Origin: Siderastrea siderea
Taxonomy: Eukaryota; Cnidaria; Anthozoa; Scleractinia; Rhizangiidae
Direction of reading: 5' to 3'
Assembly: GCA_964030785.1 (NCBI GenBank)
Contig: OZ034974.1
Coordinates: forward strand, 48,928,355-48,992,354
Length of the DNA: 64,000 nucleotides
Shown here piece after piece: positions 31,426 to 41,983 of this stretch; position 1 is the first letter of the stretch, and each line of letters starts with the position of its first letter. Both the position numbers and the translations under genes were made by a program. Under the pieces are notes generated by a model. It did not search any database. It saw nothing but the letters and a program-made list of their open reading frames with translations, and was not told where the DNA came from.

Positions 31426-34400
31426 CTAATTATTCTCAAAAGCGGCGATTAACTTTAGTAATCGTCCTCTTCCCATTTCTTCTTCCTGTTCCCCCTCCTC
31501 TGTCCTTTGGGCGTGGTCGACACCACTCACGCCACTCTCTCTTCCCTTCTCCTCAATGTGATACTGGGAGGACCTGTGCTCGGAGACCTGCGCTTTTTGC
31601 TGTTTTCCCATTGGCTTAGCTGCAATAACCGTCCGCCGGCCTCTCTTGCTCGCCTCTTCTAACTCTTTTCTAATTTGACTTGGTGACTTGTAAGTTTCTT
31701 CATCCTCATCGTTTGCAAATGCTGCCGGAACCGCAGGTTTGGGAGGCCGTTCAGGTTTCTTCTTCCCTTTGTCGCCACGATTTGAGTTTTTGTTGTCTTC
31801 CAATTCTTTTTGTTTGTTTTTGTTCTGTTCCAATTCTTTTCTTATCTGAGCTGGTGTCTTATAAGTCTCTTCATCCGCCATGTTAGCGAATGCTTCAGGG
31901 ACCACAGGCCTTGCTGGTCTTGTGGGCCTTTCTTTCCCTTCAGCAGGGTTCAAGCTTTTCTCTAATATAGTCTGAACGTTTTCATCTTCCAACTCCTTCC
32001 TTATTTGACTTGGGGTTTTATAAACACCCCCCTCCGCGTCGCTGAATGCCGGGGGAACCGCCGGCTTTGGAGGACGTTTAGGCTTTTTCTTTGCCCTGTC
32101 AGCAGGATTTATCAGTTTTTCGGGAGATGACGTTTGAACGGTTTCATCGTCGTCCATAATCATGACACTATACGGCTGAGTGTCGATTTCATTGTCGTCC
32201 ATAATCATGACACTATACGGCTGAGTGTCCGATTTCTCATTCCTTTTGCCCTCATTTTCTTTGCTCTTTTTCTTGTCTCCTCGAGAAAACAAAACTGGTG
32301 TCATTTTTTCTTTCAACTTTCTCGGTGGAGGGACAGGTTCTAATGGTATTGGTTGGTCGATGACGTCAATATGAGACCCATCTTGAGAATCAATGACGTC
32401 AAGGCCAGCTTCATCTGTCACCTGATCGATACTGGAAGCGTTCGTTGGTTGAGGACTGCCATATCCCAGGTTACTAGTCGGAGTTGTCCTTTTACGGTCG
32501 TGAGGGACTGTTTCAGTTTGTGGTGAATCGGTGACGTCAATACTAATCCCATCTGTCACGTGATCAATGTCGGTGATGCTCATTGGTTCACTCTTGGTAT
32601 GACTCTCATTATTCCTTTCATTTGTTTCTCGAAGGTCATAGATCAAATTTCTAGAGAGGTCGCCATCATGAGTGGCGACGTCATCAGTGACGTCGATAAT
32701 CACGTCATCAATGTCGTTTATGTCGAATTCTGTGCTCTCCCCACGTTGGGCATCTCTCATCAGTTGTTCAAAAGGATCGAGCATTTCTTCGTCGTCCTTG
32801 TCGTATGCTTGAGGCTCAGGGGCGTTCTTAGGGTCAATCGTGACAAGCAGCATGTGTTCTGGAAAGACTGGAGACGCAGAATGGAATGTGAGATCTGTGA
32901 CGTTCGTGAGCGAGGAGGAATTGTCAGATGGGAGAGACTCGAACTGGAACAGGTCATCTGCAGGGGGTTCAATCAAGAGAGGCTGCTGGTAATCCGAGTG
33001 GAATGCGGGAACCTCCTCGGATTTTATGTCAAAAAGATGTTCTGGTCTGTCTGGGAAGCTCTGATGCTGGGGAATGTTCTGCAGGTCAGTTACCACCTCT
33101 GTTGGCTGTTGGTAGATGCTCATCAGATCTGTGCTTCTTGCATGAGCAAGATTTTCTTCTTTGTCCGGGGAACTCGACTTCTGGTAAATATCTGGTACGA
33201 TCCCTGTACTCGAAGTTGGCTGTTGATAGATGCCTTGCGGATCTGGGGTTCTTGGATCAACAACATCCTCCACTTTTTCCGAGGACGTTTGTGCTCCTGA
33301 ATGCGGTTCATCTAACTGTGACTGCTGGTAGTTGTCCTGTAGATCTGGAACGGCCTCTGTCGTCACATTAAGGCGTTTCTCTGGGTCTTCAATCAATACT
33401 GGTCTATTGTAATCTATCTGTAGTTCAGGCAAATTCTCTATTCTTATGTCGCCAAGTTCCTCTGCTTTGTTTGGTGAATTTGTTCGACCTGAAAAGAGAG
33501 GTTGTGTTTCTGCGAATAGTGGTTGCTGATTTTCGAAACGAGGCTTTAGTAATTCTTCCAGCTTCCAGTCAACAGGTTTTTCATCGTTGCCGGCTGAACT
33601 TGGTTTTCTTTCGGAGGTCTCCCTCCGCTTTTCATCCTGTTTTGTGAATTCTCTGTCCTTGCTTGTTCCTTTGGTCTCAGGTTTTGCACCATCTGTTGTC
33701 ATCACAAGGAGACCTGATGCACCTTCAGTATCGGAATCCACAGGACTACCATTGCCTGCTGCTACAGGAGTACTGGTCTCTGAAGGCACAGGAGTAGCAG
33801 TTTCTGAAGGCACAGGTGTGTCAGGTTCTGAAGCCACTTGGACACTAGTACCCGAAGCCACAGGTGAACCAGTAGAAACAAACTTTTCATCAACGATCCT
33901 TTCGTCCAGGTAATCCAGCATAGACTGTGTTGATCGGAGGGAATCTACCGAGCTGTCCCGACTTGTGTTCGGTCGTTGACGGGATCGGAACCGACTCGGC
34001 CTTGTATGGTCTGTTAATACATTATCTGCACTTCTTCTCCGTAAATCGTGGGAAACCGGTCGTGTTCGATGAACTCTCGCTTCGTGCTTTTTTATTTCTC
34101 TCAAGAGCTCGTTTTCCAGGTCCGTTACTTTAATTTGAGCGGTGCTTAGCTTGTCGGACCAGTCGCGAATTAACGTCTCTGATTTTATTGGATCGGACTG
34201 GACTTCTGATACGAGAACCACAGGAACGTCGGACTCAGATACTGCATCCCTCCTCTCTTTAAACATGGCTTGTATCTTTGCCAGCTTCGCTTTGGTGTCA
34301 GCCAGTTCCTTCAACAGCCTTTCATTCTCACTGGAAAGCTTCTTCTTTGAGGACTCGGTTTCTTTGAGTTTTTTGCTGGACTTTTCAGTCTCACCTTCCA

Positions 34401-37400
34401 TATCTTCTATTTGCTCTTTTTGCATTTTCAGTTTCGCGTCTTTTCGTGCGAGTTCTTTTTTCATTGACTGCAAACTTCTTTCCGCGATGTCGCGGTTGTA
34501 ATTCGAGTTCATTACGCTGTCTTCTCGATCCGCCAGGTTACTCCTTAAGCCATCACTGACCTCCTTTTGTTTTTGCAGATTTTTCTCTAACTCAGAATTC
34601 TCTTCTTTTGTATACTTCAACTTTCTGTTTAGTTCTTCAAGTTCCTCATGCAAATCAGCATTATCTCTCAGCGAATCCTCTAGGTTTTGTTCAAGAGTTG
34701 CAATCTTACCGCGCGTTTCTCTTAACATTTCTTCCATTTCATGTATGCTTTCTTCTTGATTCTCTTTGGTTGTTTCTAACTCGGAGAGATTTTTCTTGGC
34801 GCGGGCTAATTCTTCTCGTAACTTCGCTTTTTCTTCCATTCCTTTGTTCTGCAGATCTTCGTGCTCTGCCATATTCTTTTCCAAAAGCTGAACTTTTCTT
34901 TGAATAACGTCATTCTCCTTGTCTTTTGACTCCACCTTTTGTTTCAAAGCCAAACGCTTCTCCCTTTCGTAATCAAGTTCTTTACGGAGCTCTTTATTGA
35001 CCTTGTTAAGTTCGTTTTTCCTGTCTTCTAACGCTCCCTGTTTGGACAGCACATCTGTCATTTTTCTCTCTAACTTCGTTAGTTTTTCTTTTAATTCTTC
35101 GTTTTCTGCCTCCGTTTTCTCAATATTCTCGCGTGCATTTGCAAATCTCTGTTGAAGCAATTGTTCGTTCGAAAGTCCATTATCCCTCGCCATCTCAAGA
35201 TCAGAAATATTTTCTTCCGCATCTCGTAATTTCTTCTCCAAACTCGCAATTTTGCCTTGGAATGAATCCAAAGTTTCTTGTGCTTTTTCAAGCTCTTTTT
35301 CTGTTTCGTTGTAGTCTCTCTCTAAGGCGCGATACTCGCTTTGTCGTGCTTCGAGTTGCGTCTGCAACTTGGTGATTTGTTCTTTGGCTTCGTGCAAGTT
35401 TTCTTCGGTTTGCGAATTTTTATCTTCTCCCCTCTCAAACGCCGTTTCTAAATCTGTTATGCTTTCATGAGCTGCTAACAACTGTTGTTCAAGAGCTTTC
35501 TTCTCTTCGTTAGACTCCGCTAATGAATGTTCCAGTTCTCTTTTGTTGTTAGCTACCTGTTCTAGACTTTCCCTCAAACTTATATTTTCTTGGCTCAATT
35601 TGGTAGCCTCATTTTCGTACTCTTCAAGTTTATCAACAAGTTCCTCCACTTTTTCCTTTTGTGCCGATATTGTTCTTTTCTGCTCGCTTTTCTCCTTTTC
35701 TAAAGCTGCGATTTTCTCATCCTTTTCACCAATATCGTGCTCCAATTCTTTTTTATCGCGCACAAGTCTTGCCTTTTCTTGTGAAACCGTGTAAAACTGT
35801 TCTTTAGTTTCAATCAGTTCAGCTTGTACATTGGACATCTCAGTTTGATTGTTGCTCGATAAAGACTTGATTTCGGTGTAGCGTTGTTCTGAAAGCGACA
35901 GCTCTTCATGAAGTTCTTCTATATCGTTTTCTTTTTCTCGAATTGCCTCTTCAAGCTGCAAAACCGTCCTTTCGTTCTCCTGATGCGATTTTTCCAATGC
36001 ATCTTCAGCATCTTGTAACTGTTGTCTTAAACGTTCATTTCGTGTTTGCAAATCCTTCAAACTTTCATCAGCTTTCCTCCGTTTTTGCTCTTCCACGGCT
36101 ACCTTTTCTTTCAACTCCACAACTTCGCGTTGCACTTCCGCAGACTCTTCTTGTGCGAGTTGTATCTGCTGCCGTAAAGCTTTCGCTTCTTTCTCCATTT
36201 TTCTATATGCCTGCTCCGTTTCGCCAAGCTGTACTTGCAAACTTGCATTGCTTTCTTCCGACTGGTGCAAAAGATGTTGTAGAGATTTCTCTTTCGCGTG
36301 CAAACTGTTCCGCTGTTTCTCCAAATCGAGAATGATGTTCTGCGCTCTGAGCGACTGTTCTTCAGCGTGAGAACTCGTCTCCCTTGAGCTATTTACAATT
36401 GATTCCAAACGCTCTCGTTCCTCGCATATCACTGACAATTCTTTCTGTAACTTGGCAACCTCGTCATCTTTTGCAGCCAGCTCTTCTTGCATAATTTTCT
36501 GGAGTTCTACTCTGTTGTCTTGTTCAGCTTTACACTCTGTTTCCATCACGCTGAGATTTTCTTGCGTGTGTGCAAGCTCCGCTAACAGTTGCTTATTTTC
36601 CGAATTCATCTTCCCCAGATTCTTCTCATAATGGAGGATTTTTTCTTCTAGTTCTTGTGTTTTGTCTTCAAGAGCTTTCTTATTTTTCTGAACAGCTTTG
36701 CCATCTTTCGTCACCTCTTCGAGGTTTTCTCGAGTGTGTGCTAACTCTGATAATAGCTTGTCGTTCTCAGCGTTCACTTTCGCCAAACGTGTCTCGTAGT
36801 CGTGAATTTTTTCTTCTAATTCATCAGTTTTATTTTGAAGTTCTTTTCTGTTTTCCTGAACCGCTTTACCTTCATTCTGCAACTTTTTTAGGCTTTCTCG
36901 AGTTTGTGTCAGCTCCGATAACAGCTGTTCGTTATCTGCGCTTAACTTGGCCAAATTTGTTTCATAATCTTGTAATTGTCTTTCTAATGCCTCATTTTTG
37001 TTTTGAATTTGAGTCATTTCATCTTGAGGAGGTCGCGAGTTTAGCCCGTCTGGTTCATCCAAAAAATTTATAAGTCTTTCCTCAGGTTCGTTTTCCAAGC
37101 GATCTGCTGCGTTCCCTGGGATTGTTTCCAGAACAGGTTGTAGAATGGTTTTTTCTACCAGTGGTTCATCGATAGCGAACAGATCCTCTACTTTCAAAGG
37201 GGATTCTAACGTTTCTGCGCTTTCATTTTGAGTGACAAAACTTTGGTTTTCTTCCAATGCCTGCAAAAGCATTTTCTCTTTTTCTTTTAACTCCTTGTTT
37301 TCTTTGATTACTTTTCGAAGCTCTTCATCCATTTGAAGCTGTAAATTCCTCGCCTCGTGTTCTTGATCTTTAAGATTCTCATTCTCAGCAATTACCTCTG

Positions 37401-39618
37401 CTAATCTCTTCTCCGTCTGTTTGAGTCTGCTAGCTGCAAGAGCTAGATCCGCGGGGGATTTCTCCTCCTCGTTCGGTGCAAAGTTTTCCTCATACAGAAC
37501 GGGGTGTTGGGGATGAGAGAGAATTTCCCTCCTTAATCGGTCGATGGCCTTTTCTCGTTCTGTGTCAGAGAAGCCACTATCCGGACTAGCCGGGTCCGTT
37601 ATGTGGTAAAATGGCGAGTTGTCTTTTGTCATACCTTCTCTGTAAAGCGTTTTAGCGGCTAGTTTTCCAGATTTTAGCAATCCCAATTCCTGGTCAAGTA
37701 GCCTTTTCGACATTCGCAGGCCCTCCATCTCCCTATTCTTCTTGAGAATTTCGTCAGTCAAAGTTTCCATTTGATTATGGAGTTCTACCAGCTCGTTTTG
37801 TAATTCCTTAATCCTTTCATCCTTTCTCTTCATCAACGTATCATGTGCATCCAGTCTCATTCTTTGTAAAGAGTTCTGCTCGCGAGCGCTTTGCAGAGCT
37901 TCCTCCAACTCCGCAATTTCGATTTTACTCATTTCGTATTCTTCCCTCAATCTTTGGTTTTCTTCGTTTAATCCTTCATTCTCTTTTATTACATCACTCA
38001 CGCTTTTCTCCCCTGCTTCATCCATTTGCCTTACTTTTAATTGCTTCTCCAAAGAAACAATTCTTTGTCTGCAATTCTCAGCCTCCGCTTGTAGATCTCT
38101 CCTTTTCTCTTCACTAGAGTCGTAAAACCCTTGTAGCTGTGCCATCTCTTTCTTCGTAAGATACAACTGTTGCTCTACTTGCGTGTACTTTTCCAAGTTC
38201 GCGAGGACTTCTTGGCTTAACTCATTCTCCCTGTCTTCTTGTTCTTGTCGCTGTAGTTCCATGTCCCTCACTTTGCTCTGCAAATCTTGTACCTGTTGCT
38301 TCATTTTAGAGATCTTATTGCCGTTCACTTCAGTTGCAGTTTCAGAACTTAAAAGATCAATCTCTCTCTCTGCGTTCTCTCCTTGTAACCTTTCGTTTTC
38401 AATCTTAAGTGAGCGTTCTTCGCCTCTTACTGCTGCCAGCTCTCTTGTCATGGCTTCAACAGCTCTTTTTAAACCTTCGTTTTCTTTAGTTACAGAAGCG
38501 AGGAATCTTTCTTTGTCATTCAATTTGTCTCTGTAGCTTTCGCATTTCCCGCGCAACGCCAAAGTCTCTTTCTCCAGTTCCGACAAATTGCCACCAGAAA
38601 TGTTCGCTTTTGAGTTTGCGTCGCTTATACATCTTTGCAAATACCTACTCTCATCTGCAGAGCTGCTCACCTTCTCCCTAAGCGTGCTTATTTGCTCTTC
38701 GCTAAACTGCAATTCTTGTTGCAGTCTCGTTTTATCGTGTTCCGCATTAAGCCGGTTAGCATTCACTCTTAGGATCTCGTCTTGCAAATTTTTAACATCC
38801 TCATGAAGACCCCGGTTTTCAGCTTTCAAGCGCTTAAGCAAACTATCTTTGGACATGACGTCTTTTTTATAAGACTCGCACAATTTTTCTTGAAGACCTA
38901 CTTTTCTTTCGAGCCTAGCATAGTCATTTGACTCGTACTTTCGAAGCATTTCTCTCAAACGTGAATTTTCCTTCATGAGCGTTTCGCTCAGTTCATCATG
39001 TTCAACATAACCTGGAGAAAGCCGGTAACCGTTTTCACGTGTGCGACCCCTCGCTGATTTCAGCTGCATATTTTCTCGTCTTAATTTTTCCACATCCATT
39101 TCCAATGTTTGTTTATCGACTTTTAGTCGCTCGATGCAAAGGTCTTTTTCTGCCGTCTCTTTATAATGTTCCTGACAAATTTCGTGATGTTTTGAGAGTT
39201 GTGCATGCATTGTTTCAAAGCTGGTGATTAATTCCTCCTTCTGTTCCTCCATTTGTTCAAAATACGCGAGTAAAGAGGCTTTCAAATCGTCTTCCAATTG
39301 AGACACCTGCAGACCCAGTACTTTGGCTAAACTGTTACGCGCAGCCATTGATTTATCACTCGCTAGGATAGTGCCTTGTACACGAGAGTCATAATGTGGC
39401 GACTCCATTCCTAATCCGGAACTTCTGTCATCACTGTCATGTCTATAATCATCCCATCCATCGACTCTTTCCATCCCCGAAAAACTACCATTGTGTCCAT
39501 TGAACTGACTCTCTGTTGTATTCTTCGGATCAGTGAGGGCTCGTAATTTTGTCAGCGTTTCTTTTGCCATTGCTAGCTGCTTGAGAATATAATCTTTATC
39601 TCGAGCGTAATTCGTCAT
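31426..39618 (-). CDS. giant coiled-coil protein CC-B, single coding exon, 2730 residues
   Basis: I do not recognise this protein. The frame is open to 39666 but that upstream codon is GTG. The first ATG (39618, context AACATGA with A at -3) gives 2730 residues, ending at TAG 31426. Residues 1-95 form a head with Ser/Asp-rich sequence. About 95-1845 are heptad-rich coiled coil with interruptions near 665-690 (SPFYHITDPASPDSGFSD) and 806-862. Three tandem 56-residue repeats start at about residue 876. The last ~885 residues are disordered and repetitive: SETxTPV repeats, YQQP motifs, VTD/DVxD motifs, a perfect 15-residue duplication (DTQPYSVMIMDD), and three modules with RPPKPAVP, an AF pair and QIRKELE. 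PxxP-type motifs suggest SH3-domain partners (inference). No transmembrane span, motor, CH or spectrin domain is seen. It lies 4.5 kb downstream of CC-A on the same strand. Confidence 0.9.
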   Translation of the reverse strand: MTNYARDKDYILKQLAMAKETLTKLRALTDPKNTTESQFNGHNGSFSGMERVDGWDDYRHDSDDRSSGLGMESPHYDSRVQGTILASDKSMAARNSLAKVLGLQVSQLEDDLKASLLAYFEQMEEQKEELITSFETMHAQLSKHHEICQEHYKETAEKDLCIERLKVDKQTLEMDVEKLRRENMQLKSARGRTRENGYRLSPGYVEHDELSETLMKENSRLREMLRKYESNDYARLERKVGLQEKLCESYKKDVMSKDSLLKRLKAENRGLHEDVKNLQDEILRVNANRLNAEHDKTRLQQELQFSEEQISTLREKVSSSADESRYLQRCISDANSKANISGGNLSELEKETLALRGKCESYRDKLNDKERFLASVTKENEGLKRAVEAMTRELAAVRGEERSLKIENERLQGENAEREIDLLSSETATEVNGNKISKMKQQVQDLQSKVRDMELQRQEQEDRENELSQEVLANLEKYTQVEQQLYLTKKEMAQLQGFYDSSEEKRRDLQAEAENCRQRIVSLEKQLKVRQMDEAGEKSVSDVIKENEGLNEENQRLREEYEMSKIEIAELEEALQSAREQNSLQRMRLDAHDTLMKRKDERIKELQNELVELHNQMETLTDEILKKNREMEGLRMSKRLLDQELGLLKSGKLAAKTLYREGMTKDNSPFYHITDPASPDSGFSDTEREKAIDRLRREILSHPQHPVLYEENFAPNEEEKSPADLALAASRLKQTEKRLAEVIAENENLKDQEHEARNLQLQMDEELRKVIKENKELKEKEKMLLQALEENQSFVTQNESAETLESPLKVEDLFAIDEPLVEKTILQPVLETIPGNAADRLENEPEERLINFLDEPDGLNSRPPQDEMTQIQNKNEALERQLQDYETNLAKLSADNEQLLSELTQTRESLKKLQNEGKAVQENRKELQNKTDELEEKIHDYETRLAKVNAENDKLLSELAHTRENLEEVTKDGKAVQKNKKALEDKTQELEEKILHYEKNLGKMNSENKQLLAELAHTQENLSVMETECKAEQDNRVELQKIMQEELAAKDDEVAKLQKELSVICEERERLESIVNSSRETSSHAEEQSLRAQNIILDLEKQRNSLHAKEKSLQHLLHQSEESNASLQVQLGETEQAYRKMEKEAKALRQQIQLAQEESAEVQREVVELKEKVAVEEQKRRKADESLKDLQTRNERLRQQLQDAEDALEKSHQENERTVLQLEEAIREKENDIEELHEELSLSEQRYTEIKSLSSNNQTEMSNVQAELIETKEQFYTVSQEKARLVRDKKELEHDIGEKDEKIAALEKEKSEQKRTISAQKEKVEELVDKLEEYENEATKLSQENISLRESLEQVANNKRELEHSLAESNEEKKALEQQLLAAHESITDLETAFERGEDKNSQTEENLHEAKEQITKLQTQLEARQSEYRALERDYNETEKELEKAQETLDSFQGKIASLEKKLRDAEENISDLEMARDNGLSNEQLLQQRFANARENIEKTEAENEELKEKLTKLERKMTDVLSKQGALEDRKNELNKVNKELRKELDYEREKRLALKQKVESKDKENDVIQRKVQLLEKNMAEHEDLQNKGMEEKAKLREELARAKKNLSELETTKENQEESIHEMEEMLRETRGKIATLEQNLEDSLRDNADLHEELEELNRKLKYTKEENSELEKNLQKQKEVSDGLRSNLADREDSVMNSNYNRDIAERSLQSMKKELARKDAKLKMQKEQIEDMEGETEKSSKKLKETESSKKKLSSENERLLKELADTKAKLAKIQAMFKERRDAVSESDVPVVLVSEVQSDPIKSETLIRDWSDKLSTAQIKVTDLENELLREIKKHEARVHRTRPVSHDLRRRSADNVLTDHTRPSRFRSRQRPNTSRDSSVDSLRSTQSMLDYLDERIVDEKFVSTGSPVASGTSVQVASEPDTPVPSETATPVPSETSTPVAAGNGSPVDSDTEGASGLLVMTTDGAKPETKGTSKDREFTKQDEKRRETSERKPSSAGNDEKPVDWKLEELLKPRFENQQPLFAETQPLFSGRTNSPNKAEELGDIRIENLPELQIDYNRPVLIEDPEKRLNVTTEAVPDLQDNYQQSQLDEPHSGAQTSSEKVEDVVDPRTPDPQGIYQQPTSSTGIVPDIYQKSSSPDKEENLAHARSTDLMSIYQQPTEVVTDLQNIPQHQSFPDRPEHLFDIKSEEVPAFHSDYQQPLLIEPPADDLFQFESLPSDNSSSLTNVTDLTFHSASPVFPEHMLLVTIDPKNAPEPQAYDKDDEEMLDPFEQLMRDAQRGESTEFDINDIDDVIIDVTDDVATHDGDLSRNLIYDLRETNERNNESHTKSEPMSITDIDHVTDGISIDVTDSPQTETVPHDRKRTTPTSNLGYGSPQPTNASSIDQVTDEAGLDVIDSQDGSHIDVIDQPIPLEPVPPPRKLKEKMTPVLFSRGDKKKSKENEGKRNEKSDTQPYSVMIMDDNEIDTQPYSVMIMDDDETVQTSSPEKLINPADRAKKKPKRPPKPAVPPAFSDAEGGVYKTPSQIRKELEDENVQTILEKSLNPAEGKERPTRPARPVVPEAFANMADEETYKTPAQIRKELEQNKNKQKELEDNKNSNRGDKGKKKPERPPKPAVPAAFANDEDEETYKSPSQIRKELEEASKRGRRTVIAAKPMGKQQKAQVSEHRSSQYHIEEKGRESGVSGVDHAQRTEEGEQEEEMGRGRLLKLIAAFENN

Positions 39619-39671
39619 GTTAAAAATTCCTCTTATAATTCGTGCGTCGAGTAAATCAGATCTCACTCTTG

Positions 39672-39940
39672 TCTATAAAACCAAGCTATTGTAACTGAAT
39701 CACGGTGCAGAAACAAACCACTGTATCATAAGATTCGTTGAATCATCTGGCAGGCAACCTCTTGGACGAGGGTCTGACGTTTCGACAAAGGTGTTCACCG
39801 TACTTTCAACCTTGCACATAAGGACGTTTTGACAATCCAATGGCTCTTGTTCAGCGCGTATAGTTATTTTTACCTGTGATGAAAAATACACACCGCAGCA
39901 CTATGATACTGTAATTATAACGCCGAGATTTTATACAGAC
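39672..39940 (-). promoter_or_regulatory. probable leader exon, leader intron and TATA box of CC-B
   Basis: An acceptor (GGTTTTATAG, exon resuming at 39672) and a donor (CATCACAG/GTAAAA, exon ending at 39874) define a possible 201-bp leader intron. TATAAAA lies on the minus strand at 39935-39929, which would place the start near 39903 and give a leader exon of about 30 bases. All elements are in the correct order, but each is short, so this remains a prediction. Confidence 0.35.
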
Positions 39941-41551
39941 GGTCTTTTTCTGCCGCTGGAGCGAGATAAAATATTCATCCAGGTTTCAAAAAATCCCACC
40001 TCCTTCTAAATATGATTTTCTTGATTTTTCGCGTTGTGCGAACCGTATTTGATAAATATACGGTGGATTGTTCGCTGTAAAAGACCATTTAACCTTGTGG
40101 AAAAGCGAGTGATGTTTATTATGCAAAAAAGCTAATGTTTTCCTTTTTCCGCTTTTTCTCACTTCTTTGTGATTCGCCAGTTTAATATTTACGGCAGGTG
40201 TTCCCGTCAGATTCTGTGACTATGGAAACGATGTCTTTCCGCGGCTTCTGATTGGCTGTTTAGCGTTTATGATGGCTGGATATTAGGAAATACGCTTCGC
40301 ATTTGAATGGTTTATAAAAACGCACGAAATTAATTTCCTTTGGAAAGTTAAATATTCCTGTTTATCAAATAGTGGAAGATGAGATGTTTTTATTCTTCCC
40401 TATATGTCAGTTTTGATATTTCTTTGCATATTTTAGCACCTTATCAATTTCTGAAGAAAATAAAGAGATGGTTCAACAAAGAAAGCTTGTAAAGGTTTTT
40501 GAAGCGTCAGATTTGCATTAACATATACTACATTTTTACCTCCTTTGGCCATCTCAAGATTCACAGTTCCCAAAATTTAGAGTTCCATAAAATACATGGT
40601 AATTCAATCCGCCTACTCAAATTTGTTTTTGAATACAACTTGGCAGTTTGTTTTGGCTCATCAATGGATAACGTTTTTGCCGTTCAATGAAACGTTTACA
40701 TAAAACCGGCTAGACTGACAAGACGCTTTTCAGCCAGTTTTTCTCTTTCGTTAACTTTTTTCCTTTCTAACAATTGCAAAAACGTGTAGAACGAACTGTA
40801 CTTCGCACTACAAATGATTATTTTTATTCCAACCGCAAATAAATGTTGCCATTCGGAAACTAGGTCAGTACCAGTTGATTGTGGTTTTTAAGGGAAGTTG
40901 TTGCACGTTTCTCGGGTAAACAACTAAAAGGACTTTCGCGTCTGAAGTACACGGGATTTCCGGTCAGTCAGTCATCCGTGCAACTATACTGTATTGCGCC
41001 GTATGAAGTACGATTAAAATAAACTAAAGTTCGATTATTGTAGCTTTATTTTATTATATTTCAATATTCAATTTGGAAAAGAACAAACATTACATCCTGT
41101 CAAAACGAATGAAGATAAACAAAAAGACAATTAAATTACAAACTGTTTCAAATTCGACTGAAGGTTATGAAATGTTTCTTGTGAAACTGACTGGGACACG
41201 AAAAAGTGAGCTATAAAGTCAGAAACCTTTTACCTTTGTTTGTATTCAGGGTATCTTTGTTGAATTAATTTTCTCATATTAGCATAAATTAAGCAAGAGT
41301 TATGGAATATTAGCATAAATTATCGATTAGCAAAGGCGCACGGCCGGAGCGCTTATTTCCAATTTCGTTGTGCTTTTCAACGTGAATAAATAGGGGAATG
41401 ATTGCATTCTTTCTAACCGGTTCTCCTTGAGGATACCTAGGAGGCGCTTATTAGTCGAGGAAACTTGTTAGCTATGTTTAAGACCTGACAGGTCTGACAA
41501 ACGTAAATACACGGTAAGCTAATAGTGACTGTCACCTTGCATAACGCAGTG
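39941..41551. other. intergenic, A/T-rich, nothing identified
   Basis: No coding or RNA gene is seen. ATATTAGCATAAATTA occurs twice near 41277-41330. Frames up to 63 codons have no domain. Confidence 0.5.
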
Positions 41552-41983
41552 TACCGTGTGGCACAAAATTTTTGCAGGAGTTTAATTTTGCGGATGGGCG
41601 ATTTTTTGTGTTTTGCGGGAACTAACTTTTGCGATTGGGAAAAGCTGTTTTTCTTGCTGGGAATTATTTTTTGCGATTTTCAGGAGGTCGCCTTCTATTC
41701 GGAATTATAAAATTCCTGTTTTTTGGGTATAAACAATCGAATGCAGGTGAACAACGTGCAGATGTAGAACACGTTAATTAGTTAATCAACGGAGTACCTT
41801 CAGACGATCGTTTTCTTTGAAGCAAAGACGTTACTTGTGTATAATTTCGACATTGGAGTAAATTTTTGTGGAGAAATTTTTCGCGGGTATTTTTTTTCGT
41901 GGGAACTTTTTTTTTGCGGACCGTGAAAAAAACCGCAAAAATCGCAAAAATTAGAACCCGCAAACATTTAGTACCACACGGTA
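41552..41983. mobile_element. TA-flanked inverted-repeat element (CCGTGTGG ends)
   Basis: TACCGTGTGGCAC at the left is mirrored by GTACCACACGGTA at the right, with TA as the outermost dinucleotide on both sides. The interior contains repeated TTTTTGCGGGA-like phrases at the left and their complements near 41870-41950, so the two halves are roughly inverted. It is non-coding and a Tc1/mariner-type MITE is likely. Confidence 0.75.

Noticed and set aside
34142..34501. Many Ser/Leu/Phe-rich frames on the plus strand across 32-38 kb and 49-57 kb
   Set aside because: They are the antisense of Glu/Lys/Gln/Leu-rich heptad codons, which are naturally poor in stops. None has a domain, a consistent start or splice context.
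31426..39618. CC-B as a myosin or kinesin heavy chain
   Set aside because: No ATP-binding P-loop or motor sequence precedes the coil, and its tail is unlike either family.
39619..39666. N-terminal extension of CC-B starting at 39666
   Set aside because: The codon is GTG with an in-frame TAG shortly upstream. The ATG at 39618 is preferred.
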